Shown here: positions 27,413 through 36,361 of the stretch, one piece after another
Numbering within the stretch: the first letter of the stretch is position 1
Layout: each line of letters begins with the position of its first letter
Assembly: GCA_002901265.1 (NCBI GenBank)
Contig: PPHI01000095.1
Span: forward strand, 217,239-281,238
From: Rhodopirellula baltica
GTDB lineage: Bacteria; Planctomycetota; Planctomycetia; Pirellulales; Pirellulaceae
DNA length: 64,000 nt
Direction of reading: 5' to 3'
Made by a program: the position numbers and the translations under genes
Notes under the pieces: generated by a model
Databases searched by the model: none
Seen by the model: the letters and a program-made list of their open reading frames with translations, nothing else
What the model was told of the DNA's origin: nothing

Positions 27413-27429
27413 TTGAGACTGATTCTCAA
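27413..27429 (+). promoter_or_regulatory. Fur-box-like palindrome upstream of feoAB
   Basis: TTGAGACTGATTCTCAA consists of the perfect 6-bp inverted repeat TTGAGA/TCTCAA around 5 bases, very close to the TTGAGAATCATTCTCAA-type operators bound by Fur. It lies 35 bases before the feoA start, with TTGACA at 27383-27388 as a possible -35 element. Iron-dependent repression of feoAB is the expected role. Confidence 0.7.
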
Positions 27430-27463
27430 TTTCTACGTCCGTGATTTGTGGGATCCCACTGCA

Positions 27464-27745
27464 ATGGCGTCCGTTCAAACTTCGATCTCCGTTTTGGCTG
27501 GTGCGAGAAAAGGGTTTTACCAATGCGTCGATGTCGATGCGTCTGGTCAAAACGCGATTCGGCTCAAGCGTCTGGGGATTTGTGCGGGCCGCGTTTTGGA
27601 GCTCGTCGGGCAAGGTGACCCGATGGTGCTGCAACTCGGCAACTCACGAATCGGCCTGTCACGACAACTTGCGAACTTCGTTTCGATTGCGCCCGCCGAG
27701 GCATTGCTGCCAGGTCCGGTTGCCCAAGACGCGCTCTGTTCGTGA
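27464..27745 (+). CDS. feoA: Ferrous iron transport protein A (FeoA)
   Basis: 93 residues from the ATG at 27464. It is an SH3-like FeoA domain: ISVLAGARKGFYQCVDVD, AIRLKRLGICAGRVLELVGQGDPMVLQLGNSRIGLSRQLANFVSI. The LKRLGI...G...I.LS..LA pattern is characteristic. FeoA acts with FeoB at the inner membrane in Fe(II) uptake. It lies just downstream of a Fur-box-like site and 27 bases before feoB. Confidence 0.9.
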   Translation: MASVQTSISVLAGARKGFYQCVDVDASGQNAIRLKRLGICAGRVLELVGQGDPMVLQLGNSRIGLSRQLANFVSIAPAEALLPGPVAQDALCS

Positions 27746-27772
27746 TCCGCCACCGCCTCAAGAGCAGGTGCA

Positions 27773-29929
27773 TTGAGTAGCCCTCCCCAGATATCGGTCG
27801 GATCGTCTAGCGATTCGGCCCTCCCGGTCGTTTCTCGTACCGATGCCTTCCCTGTCGTCCTGTTGGTCGGCAATCCCAACGTCGGCAAGACGTCGTTATT
27901 TAACGCGTTAGCGGGAATGCGGGCGAAGGTTGCCAATTACCCGGGGATCACGGTCGATTTGCGCAAGGCGTCACTGCACGTCTCGGCTGTCGATGCGGAT
28001 TCGCGTTGCCAAGCGACACAAACGGTCGAACTGGTCGACTTGCCAGGTCTGTACAGCATGCAGACCGCCAGCCCTGAAGAAGACGTCGCCGCACGCAGTA
28101 TCCGAGGCGAACTGACCGGGCGGTTGCATGAACCGCCGAACGCCGTGGTGGTGGTGGTCGACGCGACGAACCTGTCGCGAACGCTCGTCCTCGCCAGTGA
28201 AATCTTGGAACTCAATCTGCCGACGATCGTCGCGGTCAATTTGATCGATTCGGCCGAAGCGAATGGAACGCAGATCGACTTCGATGCTTTGCGTCAGAAG
28301 CTCGATTGCCCCGTGATCCCGGTCAGCGCTCGCAAGGGACGCGGACTGGCGGAACTTCGCGAAGCGATTTACGAGCTGACACAGCCTGAGCAGAAACCGT
28401 TGCCCATCTCGCGTGGTTCATGCGTTGCGGGATGCCAAGGCTGTCCGTTCTCGGCGCGTTTCCAGTGGGCCGATGACGTTACCAATCAGTCCGTTCGCCA
28501 AGGCACTCGTGGGCAGGTTCAACTCGCTTGGCTGGATCGTTGGCTGACTTCGCCGGCGCTCGGCTTATTCGCCCTGTTGGCGGTGATGTTGGGCGTGTTC
28601 TTCTTGATCTTTTCATTGGCCGGGTTGCCGATGGACGTGATCGAGTCGGTGTTCGGTATGGTTGGCGAATGGGCTGACCAAGCCTTGCCGACCGACAACT
28701 CCAACGCCGTGTTGTATTACCCGCTAGCGATTGGCGGAACACTCGCACTCTTTGCGCTCGCCTATTGGCTGAACGAGACCAAGTGGAACAAGTGGTCGGC
28801 ATCGATTGCGGTTGCCGTAGCGTTGCTTGTCGCGGTGTTGCCGGTTGATGACTTTCGCAGTTTGGTCATTGATGGTGTGATCGGCGGTACGGCGGGAGTC
28901 GTCGTGTTCTTGCCGCAAATCTGTATCTTGTTCTTCGTGATCACACTGCTGGAAGATTCCGGCTACATGGCTCGCGGTGCCTTTGTGATGGAACGCGTCA
29001 TGCGACGTGTCGGATTGCCTGGCAAAGCGTTCGTACCGATGCTGTCGGCGCATGCTTGCGCGATCCCAGGCATCATGGCTGCTCGCACGATTGAAAATTG
29101 GCGTGACCGCTTGGTGACGATTTTGGTACTGCCGCTATTGACCTGTTCGGCACGTTTGCCGGTCTATGTGATGGTCACGGCGCTCTTATTTGGCGATGAC
29201 CCAATGAGGGCATCGGTTTTGTTTGCGGCTGCATATCTGCTGGGAATCACGGCGGCCTTGTCGTCGGCGTTTTTGCTGAAGAAAACGATCGTTCCCGGTG
29301 AAGCGGCACCGTTGGTGTTGGAACTGCCGAACTATCGCTTGCCAAGTTTACGCAACGCATTGTTGACGACGCTGGACCGAGCCATCGTGTTCTTGCGGCA
29401 AGCCGGAACGATCATCCTCTTGATCTCCGTCGTGCTGTGGGGGTTGGCGACCTATCCCAAGATGCCTGAAAGCGAAATGCCGGCGGACGAGATGCAGCAA
29501 GCCGCCGCACAGCTTGAATATTCGATTGCCGGTCGTGTTGGAAAAGTGATCGAGCCGGTCTTCGCCCCACTCGGTTTCGATTGGAAAATCGATGTGGGGA
29601 TCGTTACCTCGTTTGCCGCACGAGAAGTCGTCGTTTCGACACTTTCGATCGTGTACGGACTGGGCGAAGAAGGTGCCGAAGATGGCGGCCTGATCGAAAC
29701 ATTGCGGCGTCAAACGAAGCCTGACGGTACTCCGGTCTTTACGACCGCAACCAGTATCAGTTTGTTGGTGTTCTTCGTGCTCGCGATGCAGTGTTTGCCA
29801 ACACAAGTCGTCACCAAACGCGAGACAGGCAGTTGGAAGTGGGCCGGTTTCCAGTTCGGGTTTATGACGTTGTTAGCTTATGGCGGTTCGCTGATCGCCT
29901 ACCAAACGCTAACCGCGATGGGCTATTGA
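27773..29929 (+). CDS. feoB: Ferrous iron transporter FeoB
   Basis: 718 residues. The start is a TTG, preceded by AGAGCAGG; no in-frame ATG precedes the G domain. G1 is GNPNVGKTS (about residues 33-41), then NYPGITVD (G2), DLPGLYS (G3) and VNLIDSAEANG (G4). The membrane part has the two Gate motifs (DSGYMARGAFVMERVMRRVGLPGKAFVPML and a later DWKIDVGIVTSFAAREVVVSTL region) and about eight helices. GTP-gated Fe(II) import follows from the family. A Cys pair (VAGCQGCPF) lies between the G domain and the membrane. Its stop abuts that of the HD-GYP gene. Confidence 0.96.
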   Translation: MSSPPQISVGSSSDSALPVVSRTDAFPVVLLVGNPNVGKTSLFNALAGMRAKVANYPGITVDLRKASLHVSAVDADSRCQATQTVELVDLPGLYSMQTASPEEDVAARSIRGELTGRLHEPPNAVVVVVDATNLSRTLVLASEILELNLPTIVAVNLIDSAEANGTQIDFDALRQKLDCPVIPVSARKGRGLAELREAIYELTQPEQKPLPISRGSCVAGCQGCPFSARFQWADDVTNQSVRQGTRGQVQLAWLDRWLTSPALGLFALLAVMLGVFFLIFSLAGLPMDVIESVFGMVGEWADQALPTDNSNAVLYYPLAIGGTLALFALAYWLNETKWNKWSASIAVAVALLVAVLPVDDFRSLVIDGVIGGTAGVVVFLPQICILFFVITLLEDSGYMARGAFVMERVMRRVGLPGKAFVPMLSAHACAIPGIMAARTIENWRDRLVTILVLPLLTCSARLPVYVMVTALLFGDDPMRASVLFAAAYLLGITAALSSAFLLKKTIVPGEAAPLVLELPNYRLPSLRNALLTTLDRAIVFLRQAGTIILLISVVLWGLATYPKMPESEMPADEMQQAAAQLEYSIAGRVGKVIEPVFAPLGFDWKIDVGIVTSFAAREVVVSTLSIVYGLGEEGAEDGGLIETLRRQTKPDGTPVFTTATSISLLVFFVLAMQCLPTQVVTKRETGSWKWAGFQFGFMTLLAYGGSLIAYQTLTAMGY

Positions 29930-31138
29930 TTATTTGTCGGCCAAGCTGACGACGATGTCTGTGATTTCGTCGATGGCGGCCAAGAATGCATCGAGGACTT
30001 TGGGATCGAAGTGTTTGCCACGTTCGGCACGCATGATCTCGATGCACTTTTCAAACGGCATCGCGTCCTTGTAGCAACGTTTGCTGCTTAGTGCGTCGAA
30101 TACGTCGGCGACTGCTGTGATCCGTCCGACCAAAGGAATCTCGTCACCGGCAAGGCCGTCCGGATAGCCCGACCCGTCCCAACGCTCGTGGTGTGTTCTC
30201 GCGATCACGGCGGCAATGCGAAGCACCGGTGATCGAGTGGTAATGCCATGTTGCCGTAGCAGATTGCGCCCGCGTTCGGCTGGTTGTGCCTTTAGGATTC
30301 GTTCGCCGTATTCACAGTGACGTTTCATCATCTGGAATTCTTCTTCGGATAGCTTGCCCGGCTTCAGCAAAATCGAATCGGCGATTCCGATTTTGCCTGC
30401 GTCATGCAAGATCGCGGCTAACTCGATCAACTTGGCGTCTGATTCGGCGCAGCCGAGTTGTCGTGCGATCAATCCGGCAAAACGACCGACGCGGATCACG
30501 TGGTTCCCCGTTTCGCGGTCACGGTATTCGGCCGCACAGGCGAGCACATGGATGACTTCTTCACGGGACTGAACAAGGTCCATTGTCCGCTGCGCAACTT
30601 CAGCTTCCAAACGCTTGGAGTAAGCCACCATTTGGTCGTGGTGTTCTTTGACCACGAGCGCATTGCGAACACGAGGAAGCAACTCGGTCGGTTTGACGGG
30701 CTTGTGCAAAAAGTCTGTCGCACCAAGTTCAAGCGCTTCGATCTTCGTCTGTTCTTCCGTCGATGCGGTCACGATCAGGACCGGCAGATGCGAGATGCTT
30801 GAATCCGATCGAACCTGTTCCAGAATCTCCAATCCGGAAACGTGCGGCATCATCACGTCGAGAATGATAATGTCGGGGCATTGCCGATGAACGAGGTCAA
30901 GCGCCTCGCGGGAATCCGTGCTGGTGATGAATTCGCTGTAGCCGGAACTCTTGAGAAACTTTTGGATCAGTTTGATGTTGATCGGCTCGTCATCAACAAT
31001 CATCACCCGCCCGGTTTTCACTTCCGGGCCTGTCTTCACTTCTGCCCTTGGACCTCTCAATCCGCCCGCACCGGTAGCCTGACCGACCACGACGGTTGAC
31101 GAAGTATGATTTGGCGAAGGAGGGCTGGAAATGTTCAT
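29930..31138 (-). CDS. Response regulator with HD-GYP (cyclic-di-GMP phosphodiesterase) domain
   Basis: 402 residues from the ATG at 31138; an upstream TTG is also open. Residues 45-165 form a receiver domain (VMIVDDEP, DIIILDVMMP with the phospho-acceptor Asp, VTASTEEQ, KPVKP). A helical linker leads to an HD-GYP domain: HDAGKIGI, then HHERWDGSGYPDGL, with full metal ligands. It should hydrolyse cyclic di-GMP when phosphorylated. The cognate kinase is not adjacent; the hybrid kinase at 44050 is 13 kb away. Gene end-to-end with feoB. Confidence 0.93.
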   Translation of the reverse strand: MNISSPPSPNHTSSTVVVGQATGAGGLRGPRAEVKTGPEVKTGRVMIVDDEPINIKLIQKFLKSSGYSEFITSTDSREALDLVHRQCPDIIILDVMMPHVSGLEILEQVRSDSSISHLPVLIVTASTEEQTKIEALELGATDFLHKPVKPTELLPRVRNALVVKEHHDQMVAYSKRLEAEVAQRTMDLVQSREEVIHVLACAAEYRDRETGNHVIRVGRFAGLIARQLGCAESDAKLIELAAILHDAGKIGIADSILLKPGKLSEEEFQMMKRHCEYGERILKAQPAERGRNLLRQHGITTRSPVLRIAAVIARTHHERWDGSGYPDGLAGDEIPLVGRITAVADVFDALSSKRCYKDAMPFEKCIEIMRAERGKHFDPKVLDAFLAAIDEITDIVVSLADK

Positions 31139-31342
31139 CCGGAAATCTGAAAACTTTGCTTCGGTCACCGAAAAATCGGAGATCAAAGAAATCTATGTCA
31201 CGGCTATGCCATCGCAGAAATTTGGAGGTTTGTCGTCGTTTTATGTGACGCAGTTCACTTCGAATTGACGCACAATCGTCAAATTTGACCTAAGTCGATG
31301 TGCGGTTTTGCACCACCCTCCCCTCGGAGGATGATGTTGTCT

Positions 31343-33514
31343 TTAGTCCGTAGAGGTTCTCCAGGCGGATTCCGCGTGCCGCCAGATCAGATCGGCGAAG
31401 GACTCCGAATTGTCACCGACCGAAAGCAAGCCCCGGTGTCCTGCGAGAAGCTTTTTGGCGTCTTCGGCTGACAAACGTATGACCGCTTCGAAATGCGGCT
31501 CGACCAAACGGCTGGAAACACCCTCGTCCGTGTCGGCGTCATTCAGGCGGACCGAAAGCGGACCATCGTTGGTCGACAGCAACGCGTCGTACGGACAGGT
31601 TTCCGAAGCTCGGGGTTGGATCCGTGCCAGGATACCTTGTGATGTCGATTGACCCTCGATTCGAAATCGCACTGCTTGTTGCATTCGTTCCAGCAGAGGT
31701 TTCAACACGGTATGCGGCACCATCGCGCGAAGTTCTTTGTTGCCGTCGCGGCTGACAACCAACAGTTCGTCGCCTTCCCGGACATACGTGCCGAGCTTGC
31801 GTTCAATCTGTCGCGCCACGATCGTGCCGTCGTGTGGGGCATGGATTTGCAAGGCTTCGATTTGTTCGCGTACGCTCTGTTCCTGTTCGACCAACGCGTC
31901 GCATCTCGCCGATTCGGCTTGTGATGCCGCATGCTCGTTTTGCAACATCAGACGACGAACCTCCAGTTCGGCTTTCTCGATTTCGATCGCCAATTTTTCC
32001 GCTTCGGAGACCAGGGTTGGGTTGCGAAGCGAGATCAACAAGTCGCCACGTTTGACCTTGGTCCCCGAAGTGACGTGAATGCTATTGACGAATCCATTCG
32101 CGTCGCTGCGAAGGACATCGTTGGCGACATACTGAACGATCGCCGGTGCCGTCAGAGGCAGCGGTGAGTGCCCCACACACAGGACGATTGCGAGGCACGT
32201 GATACCGCACAACATGATCGTCGCACAGCGTCGTCGCTGCGATCGGGAACGGTCGAAGAATTGACGGAAGCGATGTGCCATCGGAACTGCAATCCAGGCG
32301 AACATCCCAGCCGCCGCGATGACGATACCTGCACCATGAAACAGTTTTGCGGCAGCGATCAGAAGCAGCACGCAGATCAATTGTTTCCAGATTGCCGAAG
32401 CGATCCCATAGATTGTGATGAGACACCGCATCGCAAACGACATTTCGATTTGCGAAACTGAGTCGCCATAGAAAACACGACGCGCGATCCGAGAAAGCTG
32501 TTTTTGTGAGTCACCATACAAGTCTGTCCAACCCATTGCGTCTGCCAATGCATAGTACCCGTCAAATCGCATCAACGGATTCGCATTAAACAGCAAGGTC
32601 ATCACACTTGCGGACAAGGCAACTGAATAGCACCAGTAACGTATCATCGGATCATTGGTCATCGACCAAGCGATGATGGCGATCGCGGCGGTGACCAATT
32701 CGACGTACATCCCTGCCAAGGCAACATGGACGCGCTGCCAGCGCGAGCGAAATCCCCAGACCGCCGAAACATCCACGTAGGGCAAGGGGGCGAACAAGAT
32801 GAACAAAACACCGAGCTGACCGACACGCCCGCCATATCGCTTGCAAACGATCGCGTGTCCGAACTCGTGCAGAATCTTCAGGGCGATTGTGACCGCAAAT
32901 AAAATCGCCGCACCTGATTGCGAAAGTACGAGCTCATTCGAACGCAGCAATGCCGGCCAGTTGCAGCCGGCGATCAGCAGTGCCAGCAGCATCAACAGCA
33001 AACCGATCAGCGTCCCTTTCACTGAGAACAAAAAGCCGCACCAGCGGTTGGCGATGGTAGCGACCGCGTCCAGCTGAAAAAGCGATCGCTTCATCGACAG
33101 TGGGTTGGAACGTTCTTTCGCTCGGCGAACCTTTCGATCGGACTTCGATTTCAAGAGTCGCGATGCGTGCTTCGAATTGACTGTGTGCGCCAGTTCGTTG
33201 GTGACCATCCAGCGGCAAAGCTCACTTGCATCGTTCAGCTTCAGTGGCTGGCCGGGTTCCAGCAGTGAAAACTCCGAAAAGGCTTCCGCCAATGTCTTTC
33301 GCCCGTCCAAAAGTCTGACGAATGCATACTCGTTTCGCCCCAGACGAAAGTGTTTCGCCGAGACCGGATCCTCCATGATGACACACGTGCCGGTCGCACT
33401 TTGTTCCACCGAGGTGATCAGGTCATGGCGAATCGTCACCACAACCGTACTTTCATCGCTCGCAAAATGGACGAGGTCGGTGTCTTCCGGCGAAGGTTGG
33501 TTCAGTCGACTCAT
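31343..33514 (-). CDS. PqqD-like / M50 site-2-protease / HlyD fusion membrane protein
   Basis: 723 residues. Residues 1-110 resemble a PqqD-like small winged domain (FRLGRNEYAFVRLLDGRKTLAEAF). Residues about 165-420 are a multi-pass M50 metalloprotease: HEFGH at 216-220 gives two zinc His and the Glu, and NPLMRFDGYYA (Asp318) gives the third ligand. Residues about 440-720 are a HlyD/biotinyl-lipoyl adaptor with coiled coil (SDANGFVNSIHVTSGTKVKRGDLLISL, IHAPHDGTIVARQI). The protease should act in or near the inner membrane and the adaptor should reach the periplasm. It is the last gene of the exporter operon, 4 bases after the GAF-HlyD gene. Confidence 0.88.
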   Translation of the reverse strand: MSRLNQPSPEDTDLVHFASDESTVVVTIRHDLITSVEQSATGTCVIMEDPVSAKHFRLGRNEYAFVRLLDGRKTLAEAFSEFSLLEPGQPLKLNDASELCRWMVTNELAHTVNSKHASRLLKSKSDRKVRRAKERSNPLSMKRSLFQLDAVATIANRWCGFLFSVKGTLIGLLLMLLALLIAGCNWPALLRSNELVLSQSGAAILFAVTIALKILHEFGHAIVCKRYGGRVGQLGVLFILFAPLPYVDVSAVWGFRSRWQRVHVALAGMYVELVTAAIAIIAWSMTNDPMIRYWCYSVALSASVMTLLFNANPLMRFDGYYALADAMGWTDLYGDSQKQLSRIARRVFYGDSVSQIEMSFAMRCLITIYGIASAIWKQLICVLLLIAAAKLFHGAGIVIAAAGMFAWIAVPMAHRFRQFFDRSRSQRRRCATIMLCGITCLAIVLCVGHSPLPLTAPAIVQYVANDVLRSDANGFVNSIHVTSGTKVKRGDLLISLRNPTLVSEAEKLAIEIEKAELEVRRLMLQNEHAASQAESARCDALVEQEQSVREQIEALQIHAPHDGTIVARQIERKLGTYVREGDELLVVSRDGNKELRAMVPHTVLKPLLERMQQAVRFRIEGQSTSQGILARIQPRASETCPYDALLSTNDGPLSVRLNDADTDEGVSSRLVEPHFEAVIRLSAEDAKKLLAGHRGLLSVGDNSESFADLIWRHAESAWRTSTD

Positions 33515-33518
33515 TTGG

Positions 33519-35411
33519 TTACCACACCCAACGTGTCAACACTTCGTAGGGTCGGTGAAAGAGAATCCAACCCATTGCGCGGCGCCCGCAATCGACCGAG
33601 ACCGTGCCGGTCATGCCGGGCCGTAATTCGACATGCGATTGCGGAATCGGGCACTCCCCGATGAAGACGTTTTCTGAGTTGCGAATCTCACTTTGTGGGC
33701 TAATCGTTTGGACCTGACTTTCCCAGCCTTCTTCGCTGATCGCATCCAGACGAATCTGCGTGACTGCACCGAGATCGACATGCATGACTTGATGTTCGGC
33801 GATCGAAAACTCCAACATCATGTTTTCCAACGGTGCGATTTCGAACAGGGTGTCGCCCGTTTGCAAGGGGACACCTTGACTGCGTTGATGGTCGCCGGCG
33901 ACAACGATCCCATCAATCGGGCTGCAAACCTGAAGTTCGTCGAGTCGATCTTCCAGCAGCCGGATTTCGACCATCGCTTTTTGCATGTCAAGTTCCGCGA
34001 TGCGTTGCTTCGCAAAGTCGCGGACCGCTTGCGCTGCGTCCTTGGTCTTTTGAGCCTTTTGGTATTCCGCACGCAGTGACTCGAGTTGCCAGTGCAGCTG
34101 CCGATCCTCGAGTACCGCCAACACTTGGCCCTGCCGCACATGATCGCCAGGTTGAACTTCACAGCGAAGCAACGTTGCGTCAAATGGTGTTGCCACAAAA
34201 CGTCTGACCACCGGTTCGACGACGGCCGGACAGGTCTCGCGATGTGTGTATGGAAGAAACATTGACGCGGCAAGGGTCAATACCGCAATCGCGGTGCAGA
34301 GGCCACGTCGTGTCGTTAGCGAGCGGATGGTCCGTCGCAAGATCGTGCGACGCGGACGCTGTTCAATCGCTCGGAAGACAGCGGAGAACGCTGGCGCGGA
34401 TGCAGACAGAAAGTGCTGCGGTGATTTGCAATCGGCATTCGGTTTGACAGTGCCGAGAATGACGGCGGAGGCGCCGGCGTCTACAGCAGAGCCTGATTCA
34501 TCCGCGAAAGGAGTGATGACGCACGTGTCGCCCAGTAATTGCGAGACTCGTTGCTGTGTCTCCTGATTCCCGTTGTGATCGGGGCTGATGACCAGCGGCC
34601 GGTTCAGCAGCAATGCCTCGTCAAAGGCTTTTTGGATTGCGGTGTATTGTGCGCCTCCAATTTCAATGTTAGCGACATCACTCGCCGCCAGAATTTCACA
34701 CTGCGCTGTTGGCTTTCGTTTGCGTCCAATGATCACACGTTTGAAATCGCAGTGGCGTTCCAAATCACTGGCGATCACTTGTGCGGCGTCCTCGATACTG
34801 GATGCCTTGAGTGCGCTGACGGCGATTTCATTGATTGCCGCCGCAGCTTCTGCGACTTGCTGAGTGTGTAAGAGCGTTTGTTGAAGACGTCGTTGACCGA
34901 ACTGGCTTGCGATCGCCATACCTTTCAACAGCGTGTTCTCCGCATCGCGGTCTCCGACGCAGAGGAATCCCAGCACGGGGCAGTCCGCAGAATCGGGCTG
35001 AACGGGGATCGCATAGAAGTCGCAGTCGCGTGAAAGTTCTTTGCGATGTCTCGGTTGCTGGTCTTCGGCGACCTGTTTGCAAGTCGTACAAAGCTGCCGG
35101 AAATGGCGGCCGGTCGTTTCGAACGACGAAGATTCTCGCAGGACCGTGATCGCAGGTTCGGCGTCTTTCGAATCGGCGTGGTAAAGCACCACCACGGCAC
35201 AATCGATCGTGTGTCGTTCGAGCAATCCGAGCACGCCTTCGGCCCAAACTGGAGCAGCACAATGCGGGAGCGAGGCCTCGGGATTCGAAACGCTTTGTGT
35301 ACTCGGAACGTCCCGTGGAGAATTGACCCATGGGATCGATTCGTTCGTCGGGGTGGCGTTTCCCAGGCCGTTCACAACCCCTGCGCCCACAAAATCTGTG
35401 CGAGTGCCCAA
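33519..35411 (-). CDS. GAF-domain protein fused to HlyD-type membrane adaptor
   Basis: 630 residues from a TTG at 35411, 6 bases after the preceding gene. Roughly residues 1-360 are soluble and contain GAF-like sequence (NEIAVSALKASSIEDAAQVIASDLERHCDFKRVIIGR, GDTCVITPFADES). One membrane helix follows (RGLCTAIAVLTLAASMFL). The periplasmic part has HlyD features: FDATLLRCEVQPGDHVRQGQVLAVLEDRQL, a coiled coil, CSPIDGIVVAGDH, and a beta-barrel ending with LRPGMTGTVSVDCGRR. The GAF half would be cytoplasmic, so this adaptor may carry a signal across the inner membrane. Confidence 0.85.
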   Translation of the reverse strand: MGTRTDFVGAGVVNGLGNATPTNESIPWVNSPRDVPSTQSVSNPEASLPHCAAPVWAEGVLGLLERHTIDCAVVVLYHADSKDAEPAITVLRESSSFETTGRHFRQLCTTCKQVAEDQQPRHRKELSRDCDFYAIPVQPDSADCPVLGFLCVGDRDAENTLLKGMAIASQFGQRRLQQTLLHTQQVAEAAAAINEIAVSALKASSIEDAAQVIASDLERHCDFKRVIIGRKRKPTAQCEILAASDVANIEIGGAQYTAIQKAFDEALLLNRPLVISPDHNGNQETQQRVSQLLGDTCVITPFADESGSAVDAGASAVILGTVKPNADCKSPQHFLSASAPAFSAVFRAIEQRPRRTILRRTIRSLTTRRGLCTAIAVLTLAASMFLPYTHRETCPAVVEPVVRRFVATPFDATLLRCEVQPGDHVRQGQVLAVLEDRQLHWQLESLRAEYQKAQKTKDAAQAVRDFAKQRIAELDMQKAMVEIRLLEDRLDELQVCSPIDGIVVAGDHQRSQGVPLQTGDTLFEIAPLENMMLEFSIAEHQVMHVDLGAVTQIRLDAISEEGWESQVQTISPQSEIRNSENVFIGECPIPQSHVELRPGMTGTVSVDCGRRAMGWILFHRPYEVLTRWVW

Positions 35412-35417
35412 CAGAAA

Positions 35418-36269
35418 TCAGTCTCCCAACGAAATCGAACAGCGTTCCCCGCTGCGAAGTTGGCCATCGGAGTTGTCGACGACCACTTGCACCAAAACGG
35501 TCCCGCTTTCTGCATTCGTGATGGGGGAGATGAAGTACACCGCTCCTTTTACTTTTCGATTCGAATCGGTGAAGCGAACGTCGATGGCTTGATCGATTTT
35601 CAACGTCGATACCTGCGAAGGCATCAACGCAAAGTTGGCAAGCAAGCGGTCAAGCTGGACCAGGGTCAGAACTTGAGGTTGGTTGGGAGCGACGAACTCG
35701 CCCTGTTCTCGGAGCAGTTCCGTCACCACGCCATCGCAGGGGGCACGCAACGTTCGACGGGCAAGCTGCGTCGCCAATCGTTCGTATTCCAGTCGCCGGG
35801 TTTCGAGTTCTTCTTCGACCGCGGTCAAATTGGCGATCGCGACTTTGTATTCGTTTTCGGTGCGGACGACTTCGGCGACACGCGCATGGCCTGATTCGTT
35901 CAGCTCACGAATCTTTTGCAGACGAAGCTGTGTCAGCTCGAGTTCCGCTTCGGCAGCTTGTTGACGTCCGTTGACTGTCATTTGCTGTTTCGCGATCGCC
36001 AATTGGGCTTCATGCATGTCGCTCTTCAATCGCATGATCGGGTCGCCTTCGCGAACCGAATCACCTTGCCGCAACATCAGCGATTCGACCACTCCCGTTT
36101 CGTCGGAAGCGACCTCGACAATCCGAAACGGCTCGGAATAGCCTTCGACCTCGCTGGCGTCGCTCTTTGTGGTGGTCGCGGCAAAGACCAGCACCAACAA
36201 TACGTGATGCCAACTCCACGCCGAACGCGAGCAAGAAAAGTGGGGTTGGCTACGTCGCAAGTCGTACAT
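35418..36269 (-). CDS. HlyD family periplasmic adaptor subunit
   Basis: 283 residues from an ATG. A basic N-terminus and a hydrophobic stretch (HHVLLVLVFAATTTKSDA) form a signal or anchor. The lipoyl-like halves flank a coiled coil of about 90 residues (MHEAQLAIAKQQMTVNGRQQ to RLATQLARRTL), then APCDGVVTELLREQGEFVAPNQPQVLTLVQLDRL and a beta-barrel ending GERCSISLGD. It is the membrane-fusion protein class that bridges inner-membrane components and a TolC-like channel. It lies between the TolC-like gene and the GAF-HlyD gene. Confidence 0.9.
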   Translation of the reverse strand: MYDLRRSQPHFSCSRSAWSWHHVLLVLVFAATTTKSDASEVEGYSEPFRIVEVASDETGVVESLMLRQGDSVREGDPIMRLKSDMHEAQLAIAKQQMTVNGRQQAAEAELELTQLRLQKIRELNESGHARVAEVVRTENEYKVAIANLTAVEEELETRRLEYERLATQLARRTLRAPCDGVVTELLREQGEFVAPNQPQVLTLVQLDRLLANFALMPSQVSTLKIDQAIDVRFTDSNRKVKGAVYFISPITNAESGTVLVQVVVDNSDGQLRSGERCSISLGD

Positions 36270-36361
36270 GCTGGGGCCCGGATCTCGGTTGACCTAATCG
36301 TCGCTGGCTTCGGTGGAGCAAAATCAGCCAAACCCTAGGTCACAGATGTCTTCCCCAGTCC

